IMG/VR virus record: IMGVR_UViG_3300036719_002803
Location: 1 to 59,314 of that record
DNA: 59,314 nt
Source: a virus
Strand: one strand, 5' to 3'
Both the position numbers and the translations under genes were made by a program. The notes beneath the pieces were generated by a model. The model was not told the DNA's origin. It searched no databases and saw nothing but the letters and a program-made list of their open reading frames with translations. Shown piece after piece: positions 50,264 to 59,313 of the stretch (its first letter is position 1; each line of letters starts with the position of its first letter).

Positions 50264-51025
50264 TTAAATTGCTAGAACGCGGTCAATAATCTTACCGTAT
50301 TCTGAACCAGCGTGAGCTGAGTCACCTGATGGTAGAAGACGGAATGTTACTGGGAATGTTGTTGCTGCTGTACGAGCCAAAGAGAACTGTGACTGTTCAA
50401 CAGACAAAACACGACGTGCATAATATACACGCTCAGTTGCTGATGCTTCTGAAGTTGGAGCCTGTCCAATTGCAATTAGTTGACGCTCTGTTGGAGCTGC
50501 ACCTAGTGCACCTGCTTCCAAACCTAGTGTGTCAACTGCTGTTGCACCTGTTCCTGCTGATGTAAGTGTTGATCCCTTTTGACCAAATACTGCAAGAACG
50601 TTCTCTAGAGTACCTTCTGCCATTTCTGTTGAGATCTGAACCATCATTGCAGACTTAAACAGCTTAGCTGTATCTAGCAACTGGTCAACAGTTACTGAGT
50701 CAAATGTTGGTTGGTAGCTGATCTGTAGACCGTTATTTGTGTAACCAACGTTACGGTAAGCTCCACCAATTGCTGGTGTTGATTCTGAAGGTGTTGCTGT
50801 CTGAGTAGCACCTGTTGTTGTTAAGACTTTATTTAGTGTTGTAGTGTAAGACTCTCCTGATGAGAATGCTGGTACAAAACGGTTCTTTGATGCAACAAAA
50901 GCGTTTGCTTCGCCTGCATCCATGCTTGAATCGTAACCAGATACTGTTGAGTCTTCTACTGACAAGAATAGTGGTGATGCTCCAACAAGAATGTTGCGGG
51001 CGTCTCCTGTATTTTGATATGCCAT
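50264..51025 (-). CDS. Major tail protein
   Basis: A protein of 253 residues beginning MAYQNTGDARN. The ATG at 51025 is chosen over an upstream frame start at 51049 because AGGAGG lies eight to nine bases before it. It is beta-rich with SIg-like strands (LQISYQPTFDSVTVDQLLD, YYARRVLSVEQSQFSLAR), helix at VDQLLDTAKLFK, and alternating small residues. Position before the chaperones and its own promoter and terminator indicate high expression, as expected of the tube subunit. It has no extra Ig-like C-terminal domain. Confidence 0.82.
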   Translation of the reverse strand: MAYQNTGDARNILVGASPLFLSVEDSTVSGYDSSMDAGEANAFVASKNRFVPAFSSGESYTTTLNKVLTTTGATQTATPSESTPAIGGAYRNVGYTNNGLQISYQPTFDSVTVDQLLDTAKLFKSAMMVQISTEMAEGTLENVLAVFGQKGSTLTSAGTGATAVDTLGLEAGALGAAPTERQLIAIGQAPTSEASATERVYYARRVLSVEQSQFSLARTAATTFPVTFRLLPSGDSAHAGSEYGKIIDRVLAI

Positions 51026-51099
51026 AATTGTATTGCCTCCTGATTTCATATGAAATTAATATATATATTTTGGCTGGCTAGGCCCTTTCCTCTGTTCTA

Positions 51100-51128
51100 A
51101 TTTTACTCTACTAGCTTATAAAAGGCAA
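51100..51128 (-). promoter_or_regulatory. Promoter of the major tail gene
   Basis: Minus strand TTGCCT (51123-51128), 17 bases, TAAAAT (51100-51105). The -35 is the same hexamer as in the capsid-operon promoter. It is just past the stop of the upstream connector gene, leaving a leader of about 68 bases. Confidence 0.6.
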
Positions 51129-51129
51129 A

Positions 51130-51639
51130 CTAGGCAAATCTACCTTTGCCATCTAATATTCTTGAGTACTTTATCTCTAATATGACATCTGCTGCATAGA
51201 ATCCTTGGATTTCTTCTGATGGGGCTGTAGATGATATATCTGCTACCTGAATGCTATAGAACTTGAATTTATCTGATAATCCCGCCCACTTATTAACATC
51301 TCTTGCAGACTCATCCATTCTTCTAAACTCATCAGTTAGGAAGTTTCTCATCTCAACAATATCCAGAATGTCTGGTGAATATAGGGTTAATAGGATTTGC
51401 TCGCAACATATCATCCAGTTATTCTCATAGGACATACCTACCTTGTCGTAGACTATGTGCTTCTTACCGCTCAAGAATTGATTCATTTCTGGCTGTTGCT
51501 GAACTGGCACTATTGGAACAAGAGCTTCTCCAAGATTGTCTGAATAGTACTCATCTTCATCAAATATACCAAGAAGTGTGAGTCTGTTCCATAAGAACTT
51601 TCTTATTTCAAACATTGAATCTAATTTATAATTAGCCAT
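51130..51639 (-). CDS. Tail terminator or head-tail completion protein
   Basis: A 169-residue protein immediately before the major tail gene, in the usual place of the tail terminator. It has alternating helix and strand with FEIRKFLWNRL, LEIKYSRIL and no motif. The size fits the gpU-like family. Position carries the call. Confidence 0.6.
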   Translation of the reverse strand: MANYKLDSMFEIRKFLWNRLTLLGIFDEDEYYSDNLGEALVPIVPVQQQPEMNQFLSGKKHIVYDKVGMSYENNWMICCEQILLTLYSPDILDIVEMRNFLTDEFRRMDESARDVNKWAGLSDKFKFYSIQVADISSTAPSEEIQGFYAADVILEIKYSRILDGKGRFA

Positions 51640-52423
51640 TTACTAACCTCGCAAATGCTGCCGATGTAGCAGCTTCTGCTTCATTTGCCAGCTGATTTGG
51701 CGAGAAGCTATATTTAACTGTTCTAATTTGTGCTGGAACACCTAATGCTCTAGATAATGATGAGTTAAATAATCTTTGAAATCCCGATTTTTTTATTGAC
51801 ATGTTGACTAGCTGTCCAGTAAAGAAGTATCTATACTGTGCAAAGAATGCATTTTTAGTTGCCGCTCCGCCTGGCTTTCTAACAGTAACTGATTGCCCCT
51901 TTGGCATGAATATAGTATATCCATCTATATCAAACACAAGTCTTTCTGAAAATCTTGGAGCAATAACTACAGTCTTTCCTTGCTCCATTATTTCAGCCTT
52001 TTTTACAAAGACATGCTTATTCTTAGAATTTTCAGAAGGTACGAAAGATTTAGAATCGGTCAATTCATAATTGAGTTTTAATGATAAGCCATCTGCTGGA
52101 AGTTGTTTTAATTTAAACAATCTTGCCTCGTCTTGACCCACCCTGTCCCACTCATAAACGTGATGAAAAGATTTTGGGGAAGTTCTTGATTTTGCATCAA
52201 TATAATCACCAAAGTCAACTTGCAATTGATCAAATATTACATTTCTAAATGCTGATTGGAATTGAGGATTTGATGCTAGCTTTGCCATAACATTTGTTTT
52301 ATAAAATAATGCTGCAGATATCTGAGCTACTGTGCTATCTTTTATAGCACCGCTTGCGGGTTTGTTAGACATTAAGCTAACTAGACCGCTTGCTGCTTTA
52401 ATAGCTAAAATTTCAGATGCCAA
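51632..52423 (-). CDS. Head-tail joining protein
   Basis: The likely start is TTG at 52423 (MASEILAIKAASG), since GGAG precedes it; an upstream frame opens to 52477 within the previous gene. The 263-residue product is basic, with a beta-rich centre (GYTIFMPKGQSVTVRKPGG) resembling HK97 gp10/neck proteins of the minor capsid connector set. Order (connector, connector, terminator, tail tube) supports it. Confidence 0.6.
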   Translation of the reverse strand: MASEILAIKAASGLVSLMSNKPASGAIKDSTVAQISAALFYKTNVMAKLASNPQFQSAFRNVIFDQLQVDFGDYIDAKSRTSPKSFHHVYEWDRVGQDEARLFKLKQLPADGLSLKLNYELTDSKSFVPSENSKNKHVFVKKAEIMEQGKTVVIAPRFSERLVFDIDGYTIFMPKGQSVTVRKPGGAATKNAFFAQYRYFFTGQLVNMSIKKSGFQRLFNSSLSRALGVPAQIRTVKYSFSPNQLANEAEAATSAAFARLVNG

Positions 52424-52838
52424 TTTGCTGGTTCTCCGCTCTCTGCAATGATGCGTTATATCCGACAACATTTCCAAAAGGATCTGATATAGGGGTTGTT
52501 CCTACTACATCAAACACTGTTGGTGTGTCGCTTGGGTAATTTAGCTCGTACCATATAGGCTTACCGCTAGCATCTCTAATATTTTTTACTTTATCTCTTG
52601 GGGTTAATCTTTCTGATGTTCTAACTTCTGCATATTGATTATTAGAATATTTATTTGAAAAATTTTGATTATCGTTTGTTCTGTTTCTACTTTCTGTAAC
52701 TATTCCTCTGGCATAGCAGTCTAATGTTTTTATATAGGAAAACTCTCTAACAATTGCACCAGTATCTTTATTTTGTTGCTCTTGTTGTCTATATACATCC
52801 ATTTTCATGGTCATAAGACCACTAACTGCCTCAAACAT
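52413..52838 (-). CDS. Head-tail adaptor protein
   Basis: A 141-residue protein with FEAVSGLMTMKMDVYRQQ, then a beta-rich middle and a final ISDPFGNVVGY. Small size, beta strands and position between two connectors fit a stopper or head closure protein (gp16-like). No motif confirms it. Confidence 0.55.
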   Translation of the reverse strand: MFEAVSGLMTMKMDVYRQQEQQNKDTGAIVREFSYIKTLDCYARGIVTESRNRTNDNQNFSNKYSNNQYAEVRTSERLTPRDKVKNIRDASGKPIWYELNYPSDTPTVFDVVGTTPISDPFGNVVGYNASLQRAENQQIGI

Positions 52839-53821
52839 TATAGTAATACCATTTGAGTTGTAACGTAGTCTGCTAGAAGCTTGTCAGCATAGGAAGATCC
52901 CGTTCCGCTAAATGCTTCAGAGGAATACTCAAAATCCCAATCTGTTGTAGATATTTTCTTAATATATCTTTCTCTCCAGACTCTGTCTTTTGCAAAATAC
53001 ATCTTCATCAGCTCTACTGAGGCATCACGCACTTCGTTTGGAACGTTATCCCACCCAAATCTAGCGTAAACTTTATAAGATTGAGATCTTCTAAATATGT
53101 TTGGCGAAGAGTCATTTATTGACGGAGGAACCATTCCGTTTGCAATATACACATCATTATTTAATATTGATGACTGATTAACTCTTATTCCAAACCCACT
53201 TGCGGTATTCTCTATAACCATTCCCAATGAGTTTATGTTATTAATATTATCTATTAACAACTGGTCATTGGCATATAATGTGTGTAGCCTATTTATTTTA
53301 ATTGGGAAAGATAATGTATCTGAATCATCACCAATAGTAGAAAAGTTTGAGTCATATAAATAAAACTTTTGGCCAGTATATCCTTCTATTATGTTTCTAG
53401 CATATCTTTCAGCCAATTTTAGCTCTTGATAAGTTTTATGGTTTGGATCATTAGAGTCTGAGCCAAACCCTATCTCCTGTGCTGCCTCTTGAATATCTAC
53501 ATATGGAGTAACTACATCAAGGTACGTAGTACTAGAGTAAGCAACTGAGTCATACTGCCAATCCCAAACTAACTTAAACTTTCTATTTCTTGTTGAATGC
53601 TGCACTGGCAGATAAACACTAAATGATCCTTGGTCAACTTCACTCGCTTCTGCTGTTACAGTAGCAATAATTGATGAGGGACTAATCTGTGGAGAAACAA
53701 GCGGATCGCCAGTTATGTCATAAAATTTTACAACTACGGATGATGTTGGCGTTATAGCTTCACCTTTTACGTAAAGTTTTGTTGTTGCTGCCGTGCTTGT
53801 GTTTATGTATATCTCTGCCAT
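52838..53821 (-). CDS. Head-tail connector protein
   Basis: A 327-residue protein. Residues 1-105 form a beta-rich domain. The next 110 residues (YVDIQEAAQEIGFG, ELKLAERYARNIIEGYTGQKF) match the helical adaptor (gp6/gp15-like) pattern, and RDASVELMKMYFAKDRVWRERYI is the final helix. It would form the ring under the portal. The extra beta-rich N-terminus is not typical of small adaptors and may decorate the neck. Confidence 0.7.
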   Translation of the reverse strand: MAEIYINTSTAATTKLYVKGEAITPTSSVVVKFYDITGDPLVSPQISPSSIIATVTAEASEVDQGSFSVYLPVQHSTRNRKFKLVWDWQYDSVAYSSTTYLDVVTPYVDIQEAAQEIGFGSDSNDPNHKTYQELKLAERYARNIIEGYTGQKFYLYDSNFSTIGDDSDTLSFPIKINRLHTLYANDQLLIDNINNINSLGMVIENTASGFGIRVNQSSILNNDVYIANGMVPPSINDSSPNIFRRSQSYKVYARFGWDNVPNEVRDASVELMKMYFAKDRVWRERYIKKISTTDWDFEYSSEAFSGTGSSYADKLLADYVTTQMVLL

Positions 53822-53830
53822 GTGTTAGGC

Positions 53831-54229
53831 TTAGTTGTAGTACTCCTGTACTTCTCTAGGTGTAGCCAATCTAAACCCTTCCTCCTTATCAAAAATTTCT
53901 TGAGCCAAATCTGGCTTCATTGCTACAAATGGGTGCTCGATGGTGAATGTAAATCCAAGTGCATCGTATCTGTAGTTTGGTCGATCCATCTTTACAAGAA
54001 CCATATCTTCATCAAGCTTTTGATTTGGATCAAGTCTAGGAAGAATTTCATCTGCATCTTCTTTTGCGTTCTCTATGTTTTTAAGTGTACCTTGGTAAAC
54101 TGACCAAGTTACTCCTTCTTCTGTTAGTGCTGCAATAACATCTGCTTTATTTTTTAGTCCATCAACATCAACTGCGAAGTCCGCTGCTAACGTCTTTAGA
54201 TCTTTGACCTTAAGTGTGTCAAATGACAT
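53831..54229 (-). CDS. Virion protein with SAP/HeH-like N-terminus
   Basis: A 132-residue protein. Residues 5-40 (TLKVKDLKTLAADFAVDV, then KADVIAALTEEGV) form a HeH/SAP/Rho-N-like helix-extended loop-helix that binds DNA or peptides in bacterial proteins. The rest is an acidic beta/helix domain with YRYDALGFTFTIEHPF. It follows the capsid gene, has its own promoter and AAGGAG, and may be a head decoration or connector protein. Confidence 0.6.
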   Translation of the reverse strand: MSFDTLKVKDLKTLAADFAVDVDGLKNKADVIAALTEEGVTWSVYQGTLKNIENAKEDADEILPRLDPNQKLDEDMVLVKMDRPNYRYDALGFTFTIEHPFVAMKPDLAQEIFDKEEGFRLATPREVQEYYN

Positions 54230-54256
54230 GTGTATACTCCTTTGGTATGTATATAA

Positions 54257-54285
54257 ATTATAGCACTATAAAATTAAAATGAAAA
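54257..54285 (-). promoter_or_regulatory. Promoter after the capsid terminator
   Basis: Minus strand TTTTCA (54280-54285), 17 bases, TATAAT (54257-54262) with TGC extension. It overlaps the end of the terminator stem. Together they separate the capsid transcript from the connector transcript. Confidence 0.6.
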
Positions 54286-54310
54286 GCCCCCAAAATTAAT
54301 TGGGGGCCTT
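54283..54310 (-). terminator. Terminator after the major capsid protein
   Basis: Minus strand AAGGCCCCCAA-TTAATT-TTGGGGGCTTTT, an eight-pair GC-rich stem with one bulge, then a T run. It begins 23 bases after the capsid stop. It shares GCCCCCAA with the terminator after the major tail gene. Confidence 0.85.
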
Positions 54311-54332
54311 TCGGTAGTTATTTCTTATTTAA

Positions 54333-55382
54333 TTAAGAAGCAACCTTAACGTCTTTTACGACTACCCATGCATCTGCCTGCTCAATTTGGGTACCCACAC
54401 GAGTATACATTGTATATTCGATTGAGTCCTTCTTTGGCCAGAAGAAGCGGTAAACAGTTACATCACGCTTGATACCAATAACAACGTTATTTGGGAATGT
54501 CAAGTGGACGTCTCCGTGCTCTCCTGTTGGTGTTGCATATGAACCTGTCTGTGTTTCCTTAAGTAGTGGAACTTCAACAATTGGAATACCAAATGCGAAT
54601 GGTGCCACATATCCTGCTGGACCACCTAGACCACCCTGGTCTCCACGGATAATGCTTGAAGCAATATCTTGTGGGTTAACGTTCTGGATGTTCTGTGATG
54701 TTGAGTACAAGTAGTCTTGAATTAGGTTTGAGCCTGCAAGGAAGCGTAGGTCTGGACGACGTTGCTTGTACTTACGTGGCATAGCCTTTAGTGCCTTGTT
54801 GAAGATGTCACGAGACACGTTTGCGCCCGCTCCAGCTACTACACGACCATTTGTCTTTGCAATCTTGACAATACCATCAAATGCCTTGTATAGGTTATCT
54901 GAAGATAGCGCTGTGTTACCGTTAAGGACTACATCCTCTAGGTCGTTACCAGCCTGTGTTGCCATAAGTCTTGCAATGTGATCTTCTAGATCAGCACCCT
55001 CAATGTTATCTTCTAGAGACTCAGTTGAAAGTTCCCAATCTAGGCGAAGCTTCTTTGTTGTGAGAGAAATCTTTGAGAACTGTACGGCTGCATTTGAGCC
55101 AGTGTTCTCTGCTTCGGATGCAAGCTTCATAAGCTTCTCTCCGACGCCGATACGATCAATCTCTGTAGTGTCAGCTCTCATTCGAACTGTACGTGCTACT
55201 TTACCGATTACTGTTGCATCGAACATGTAATCAAGGAATCTTGCGGATTGCTCAGGATTGAGCAAGCCTCCCTTACCCTCGGAACCTACGTGAATTCCGT
55301 CGGTAGGGTTTGCTGAGCCTGTCATTCCACCTGTTAGTGTTGTGTTTGCTTCAGCTGCTTTTGCTAATAGTTCATTACTCAT
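54333..55382 (-). CDS. Major capsid protein, HK97 fold
   Basis: A 349-residue protein with an N-terminal flexible arm, a helical A-region (LDYMFDATVIGKVARTVRM), the conserved GxxxxxD/E loop and long spine helix (LEDHIARLMATQAGNDLEDVVLNGN), a P-loop-like region SSIIRGDQGGLGGPAGYVAPF and C-terminal strands ending WVVVKDVKV. These are features of HK97-type capsids. No delta scaffolding domain is included; that may lie in the upstream protein. The start ATG at 55382 has GGTGA nearby. Confidence 0.85.
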   Translation of the reverse strand: MSNELLAKAAEANTTLTGGMTGSANPTDGIHVGSEGKGGLLNPEQSARFLDYMFDATVIGKVARTVRMRADTTEIDRIGVGEKLMKLASEAENTGSNAAVQFSKISLTTKKLRLDWELSTESLEDNIEGADLEDHIARLMATQAGNDLEDVVLNGNTALSSDNLYKAFDGIVKIAKTNGRVVAGAGANVSRDIFNKALKAMPRKYKQRRPDLRFLAGSNLIQDYLYSTSQNIQNVNPQDIASSIIRGDQGGLGGPAGYVAPFAFGIPIVEVPLLKETQTGSYATPTGEHGDVHLTFPNNVVIGIKRDVTVYRFFWPKKDSIEYTMYTRVGTQIEQADAWVVVKDVKVAS

Positions 55383-55400
55383 TAGTTTTTCACCATACCC

Positions 55401-56717
55401 TTATTTTGTTAATTCGCTAACGGAACCGAGGAAAGTGCCGTTCCATTTTGATTTTTTGATTGTTGTTACTCCAACTGACCCGCCAAGGTCAGAGGACTTC
55501 TTGATTGCAGTGTCTGATTCTACTGCGTCTACTCTTTTTTCAACTGTGTCCATGATGGACTTAATTGAATCAACTGCTGTTGAGAGTTCTGTGTGCTTTT
55601 CTGCTAATTCTGAAATTCTCAAATCAACATTCTTGCTAAAAGCTTCGACTGTCTCCTTGATTGTTGAAACCTGAGCAGCGTTTGCCTCAGAGGCCTTTTC
55701 CAAAGTCTCTGAGAAGAAACCCTTAAGGTCGCCTAGCATCTTAACAAAATCAGGTGATTCCTGTTCTGTTAGTTCTGCTGATTTTTCCAGAACTTCGGCA
55801 GAAGTTACTTCAGCTACAACTTCAGCAGACTCTTGTTCTACTGGTGCAACTTCTTCAATAATTTCTGCAGGTGTTTCTACAACTGCTTCTTCTACTACTG
55901 GAGTTGCTTCTGTTACATTAAGCTTTTCCACTTCATTTCCTCCTTCTGCAATTGCCATATTTATGTTTGTGTTGTCAGGCAATGTTTGCAATCTTGATCT
56001 ACGTGAATCAAGAATCTTCTCTATTTCTTTTCCTTTGTTTACGTCGTTTGATTCTACCCATCCAATGAGTTCTGTTTTTTTACCAGTAACTGGAGATATG
56101 TATTCTGATTCTGTTGACATAAATACAGAATCGCTTTCTGCACAATAAAAAATATTTTCCATTTTAACATCTGCTGCGATGCCTTTAAAAATCATTTGTC
56201 CATTTACTTTTTCAATAGATAAAATGTTACATAGTTCATTTGCTGGTGAATCAACGATTGATAGTTCAACTAGTGCATAGTCTTTGATAAATCTTACTGA
56301 TGCTCCTGTTGATTTGTTTACTTCGTTATCTGATTCAATAATCTTTCCGCCGATGGAAAATCCTGTTAGTGTTCCGTCTAGAACCTTTTCCCAAGTATCC
56401 TGAGCGCCCTTAGAAATGTATGCATCAACGTAAACACCGTTGTAAAATTCTTTTGTTGCAGGGTCATAAAAAGTTTCTGGTCTAAATGATGCCACCTTGC
56501 CAACTGCAAGTGGCTGATGCATTTCTCTTAAGTTACCTCTAAAGCTTTCAAACGCTTTCATGCTAGCTTCTTGGGTAACGACATCACCAGTCTGATCCAG
56601 GTTATCTAATGTTGCGAATCCTGAGACTGTTCTTTTTTCTCTATTGACCTTCGTAAATGGAACTGATAAATTAATAGCATTTCCATTAGAAGACCAATGT
56701 GACTTTTCTATGATCAT
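55401..56717 (-). CDS. Prohead protease with C-terminal scaffold-like coiled coil
   Basis: A 438-residue protein. Residues 15-165 have the XkdF/HK97-protease pattern: VSGFATLDNLDQTGD, His67 (REMHQP), Ser121 (LTGFSIGG) and LVELSIVDSPANE. Residues about 260-430 are acidic with long coiled coil (EVVAEVTSAEVLEKSAELTE and later), likely the internal scaffold cut by the protease. The final 20 residues are basic (TTIKKSKWNGTFLGSV), as in scaffold ends that bind capsid. A strong promoter lies upstream. Confidence 0.85.
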   Translation of the reverse strand: MIIEKSHWSSNGNAINLSVPFTKVNREKRTVSGFATLDNLDQTGDVVTQEASMKAFESFRGNLREMHQPLAVGKVASFRPETFYDPATKEFYNGVYVDAYISKGAQDTWEKVLDGTLTGFSIGGKIIESDNEVNKSTGASVRFIKDYALVELSIVDSPANELCNILSIEKVNGQMIFKGIAADVKMENIFYCAESDSVFMSTESEYISPVTGKKTELIGWVESNDVNKGKEIEKILDSRRSRLQTLPDNTNINMAIAEGGNEVEKLNVTEATPVVEEAVVETPAEIIEEVAPVEQESAEVVAEVTSAEVLEKSAELTEQESPDFVKMLGDLKGFFSETLEKASEANAAQVSTIKETVEAFSKNVDLRISELAEKHTELSTAVDSIKSIMDTVEKRVDAVESDTAIKKSSDLGGSVGVTTIKKSKWNGTFLGSVSELTK

Positions 56718-56726
56718 ATGTTATAT

Positions 56727-56755
56727 ATTATAGAGATTGTTGTATCAAAAGGCAA
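56727..56755 (-). promoter_or_regulatory. Promoter of the protease/capsid transcript
   Basis: Minus strand TTGCCT (56750-56755), 17 bases, TATAAT (56727-56732). The -10 is perfect. The gap between portal and protease is the only one in this head region of this size, so this promoter serves protease and capsid, and ends at 54283-54310. Confidence 0.7.
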
Positions 56756-56773
56756 ATAAGTAGTTGAGTAGGA

Positions 56774-58354
56774 CTAGTTGACTTGTCTTCCATCTCCCTT
56801 TGCATTTCTGCCCTCCCCAGATTTATCTGGAGAATTGGCCGATCTTTCTTGGTCACGTGCTCGGCTTTGATTAGCCTGAGCCTTAACTTCGGCTGCCTGG
56901 GCTGCTAAATCTACTGGAACATCCCCGCCGTCCCTTGGGACCATTCCCATTCTAACTCTAATCTCATTTGGAGTTATTACCTGGAATCTAAGATATCTTT
57001 CATCAATCTTTGACTGGGTGTCTGCATCTGTAAGACTTAACTCGTTAAATTTAAGCTCTAGCGCATCGGTCATTTCCTGAATAATTTTATTTAATTTCTT
57101 TTCTAGATTTTCTTGAGCTGGTCTACAAACTTGCTCTTTAAATGTTTTATCTGCGTCTCTAGCGGCGGCAAGGTTTATGCCTGCTGGGGTACCAATTTTG
57201 TTAATTGGAACTCTGTGAGCCATTAGTATTTCATCTCTATTAGACTGGCGGTATATATTAAATGAAGACTCTTGTGATCCCGCCTCAATTGGCTCCATCT
57301 TAAACTCAGTCTTTGAATCTGGAGAATCTGGAGGAAGAGGAATATACAGGGACCTATGGTTCTTTCCTCTTAATCCTACCTGAAAAAACTCAAGCAATTT
57401 TCTTTCTGACTCTGTAGAAAGCTTTGCTCCTTTTACTGTAATAATATAACGGGGAACCGCTTTATTTTCAAAGTAATCTAAGTTATATTTACCAGCAAAT
57501 TCGTTTCCTGCCATTGCATTTTGTGCAGCAATAATATCTGGAATTCCATAGTAATTATTCTTAGGGGTGTACTTCTTTAAATGAATTATTTCATTAGGTC
57601 TATCTTCTTGGCCAGCAATTGGGTTTACAGTTTCTGTGTCTCCAAAGTTTCTAAAGAATACGGCCTTGCCGTAAAGAAGCTGTATAAAACCGTCTCTAAG
57701 GCGTCTGACACGCATTGTTTTGGAAGGTATGTGTCCTATGTACCCTATCTTGCCAGTCGTCGTTCTACCGACCTCCAGATACCCATTACCAGTAGCCTCT
57801 ATGTCAGTGTAGAACTTTATAAGTGTTTCTTTAAATGTTTCATCTTCGTTGCAATCTTCTAGCCAACGGTGTAAGTCTTGCTTAATTCGATTTAGCTTTT
57901 TACGTGCTCTTTCTAATTGCTTTTCATCTTCTATTTCTTCAAGGGTGTCTGTAGTTCTTTTTGATTCAATAAAATCAAAACCCAAGCCCACAATATTAGC
58001 AACCTTTGCATTTATTGCTGCATAGTTGTATGGTGAAATTTCATAAATTGTTGACAGATAATCTAAATTATATTCTGGTTGGATTAGGTCAAATGTTGCG
58101 TATCCACTGACTGCTTGCTGATGCTGAAGCTGCTGGCTTACTGATCCATCTTTACCAGTAAAAGCTTTTTGAAGATCTCTAGAAACTTTTCTTCTAAATG
58201 ACGCTCCAAGCCCTGATAGTTTTAATACTTCTTCTGCGTCTATATCAAACAGGTCGTCAGATTTTTGGCTAGTAGGATTATTAAATCTCATCCAGTCTGC
58301 AACGCTAGATATCTCTACATTGTCTGATAATAAGTCTTCTTGATATTCTTTCAT
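56774..58354 (-). CDS. Portal protein
   Basis: A 526-residue protein with typical portal features: a helical wing region (ENKAVPRYIITVKGAKL, then LLEFFQVGLRG), an acidic-helical stem region and a C-terminal basic disordered tail. SYFxxxxxxYFENKAVPR-like sequence at about residues 275-300 and FKEQVCRPAQENLEKKLNKII are HK97/SPP1-type portal patterns. It forms the dodecameric ring for DNA entry. A four-base overlap couples it to a small upstream gene. The large terminase is not next to it. Confidence 0.88.
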   Translation of the reverse strand: MKEYQEDLLSDNVEISSVADWMRFNNPTSQKSDDLFDIDAEEVLKLSGLGASFRRKVSRDLQKAFTGKDGSVSQQLQHQQAVSGYATFDLIQPEYNLDYLSTIYEISPYNYAAINAKVANIVGLGFDFIESKRTTDTLEEIEDEKQLERARKKLNRIKQDLHRWLEDCNEDETFKETLIKFYTDIEATGNGYLEVGRTTTGKIGYIGHIPSKTMRVRRLRDGFIQLLYGKAVFFRNFGDTETVNPIAGQEDRPNEIIHLKKYTPKNNYYGIPDIIAAQNAMAGNEFAGKYNLDYFENKAVPRYIITVKGAKLSTESERKLLEFFQVGLRGKNHRSLYIPLPPDSPDSKTEFKMEPIEAGSQESSFNIYRQSNRDEILMAHRVPINKIGTPAGINLAAARDADKTFKEQVCRPAQENLEKKLNKIIQEMTDALELKFNELSLTDADTQSKIDERYLRFQVITPNEIRVRMGMVPRDGGDVPVDLAAQAAEVKAQANQSRARDQERSANSPDKSGEGRNAKGDGRQVN

Positions 58355-58695
58355 TTTTTACCACCATTCAGTCTAGCCATCTCTTCTTTATGAACACCAA
58401 TGTCCAAAGGATCTGGGGTTAGTCCCCACCTCAATCTTTGCTTTTGATACTCGAACTCTTCATCATCAATTTGTCGGCTTCCTTCAATAAACTTAGGCTG
58501 ACCAACATCAATTCCATAGTGTGCTACAGCTGAGGCTAGCAAGGCGATTCTTTCTTTATTGCCAAGCATTGATTGTATCGACAAGAAGTTATTATCTTCA
58601 TCGCCAACCCATCGTCCGTCAGGCATTTCCCAAACATAGACTCCTAGCCTGGTTTCTCCAGACTTCATCTGAGCATTTATTCTTTTTATATCCAT
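58351..58695 (-). CDS. Small protein upstream of portal
   Basis: A 114-residue protein with VYVWEMPDGRWVGDED, then a helical region and basic C-terminus (KEEMARLNGGKK). It is coupled to the portal (ATGA). It has no Shine-Dalgarno at a normal distance; a -10 ending nine bases before the ATG suggests a message with almost no leader. Function unknown; possibly a portal accessory. Confidence 0.6.
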   Translation of the reverse strand: MDIKRINAQMKSGETRLGVYVWEMPDGRWVGDEDNNFLSIQSMLGNKERIALLASAVAHYGIDVGQPKFIEGSRQIDDEEFEYQKQRLRWGLTPDPLDIGVHKEEMARLNGGKK

Positions 58696-58703
58696 AGTTA
58701 ATT

Positions 58704-58732
58704 ATTTTACCATCCTTGTAGACATAAGTCCA
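58704..58732 (-). promoter_or_regulatory. Promoter before the portal operon
   Basis: Minus strand TGGACT (58727-58732), 17 bases, TAAAAT (58704-58709) preceded by TGG. The predicted start near 58697 is about two bases before the ATG of the small upstream gene. Confidence 0.5.
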
Positions 58733-58758
58733 GCTTTTTGTCGTACAGTTTGACAAAA

Positions 58759-59313
58759 TTATATGGCTTGGAAGACAATTCTGTCTCTAGAGTATGTAGA
58801 TACTGACTCTTCTGTCAGGACTATGGACGATCCTTCAGCAGAAGAATCTGCTTTGCCAACATAGAGCTCGTAGTGATCTTCGTGGCTAATTAAAGGGTTT
58901 GCATACAATGCTATATTTTGATAAAGATTATCATCCAAAACTCCAGACCTTACTCCCAAAAGCTGCTTGCCATTAAACCATATTTGCCCAGTTACAGCAG
59001 CAGATGTTTTTATTAAAATATAGTTTGGCTCTCCTATATATAGATATGAAGATATGTTTGTAGCAGATGAGGCGTCCTGACCATTAATATATATATTGCT
59101 AATGTTAGACTTAGTTATTAGTCCGCCTGCCGCCCATGATAATTCTGTTTCTGTAGACCCAGTTTTATTAAATATGAGGTAACCACTAGATAAAGATTTT
59201 GGAGTAAATATCATTTCAATATTTCTATTTTCGCTTATTGCATCAATATAAAATGCTGAAGATTTTGGCCTTACTCCGTTCTTGCCTTCTCTAATTCTAA
59301 TAGGATGGCTATC
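58759..59313 (-). CDS. Beta-rich structural protein (5' end beyond window)
   Basis: A frame of 184 codons that stays open to the right edge: the codons before the ATG at 59214 read GKNGVRPKSSAFYIDAI, so that ATG is internal and the true start lies outside. The visible part is beta-rich with SSGYLIFNKTGSTETELSWA and IWFNGKQLLGVRSG, resembling a jelly-roll/LamG-like receptor or head fibre domain. It is upstream of portal and small; the function is unknown. Confidence 0.7.
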   Translation of the reverse strand, partial: DSHPIRIREGKNGVRPKSSAFYIDAISENRNIEMIFTPKSLSSGYLIFNKTGSTETELSWAAGGLITKSNISNIYINGQDASSATNISSYLYIGEPNYILIKTSAAVTGQIWFNGKQLLGVRSGVLDDNLYQNIALYANPLISHEDHYELYVGKADSSAEGSSIVLTEESVSTYSRDRIVFQAI

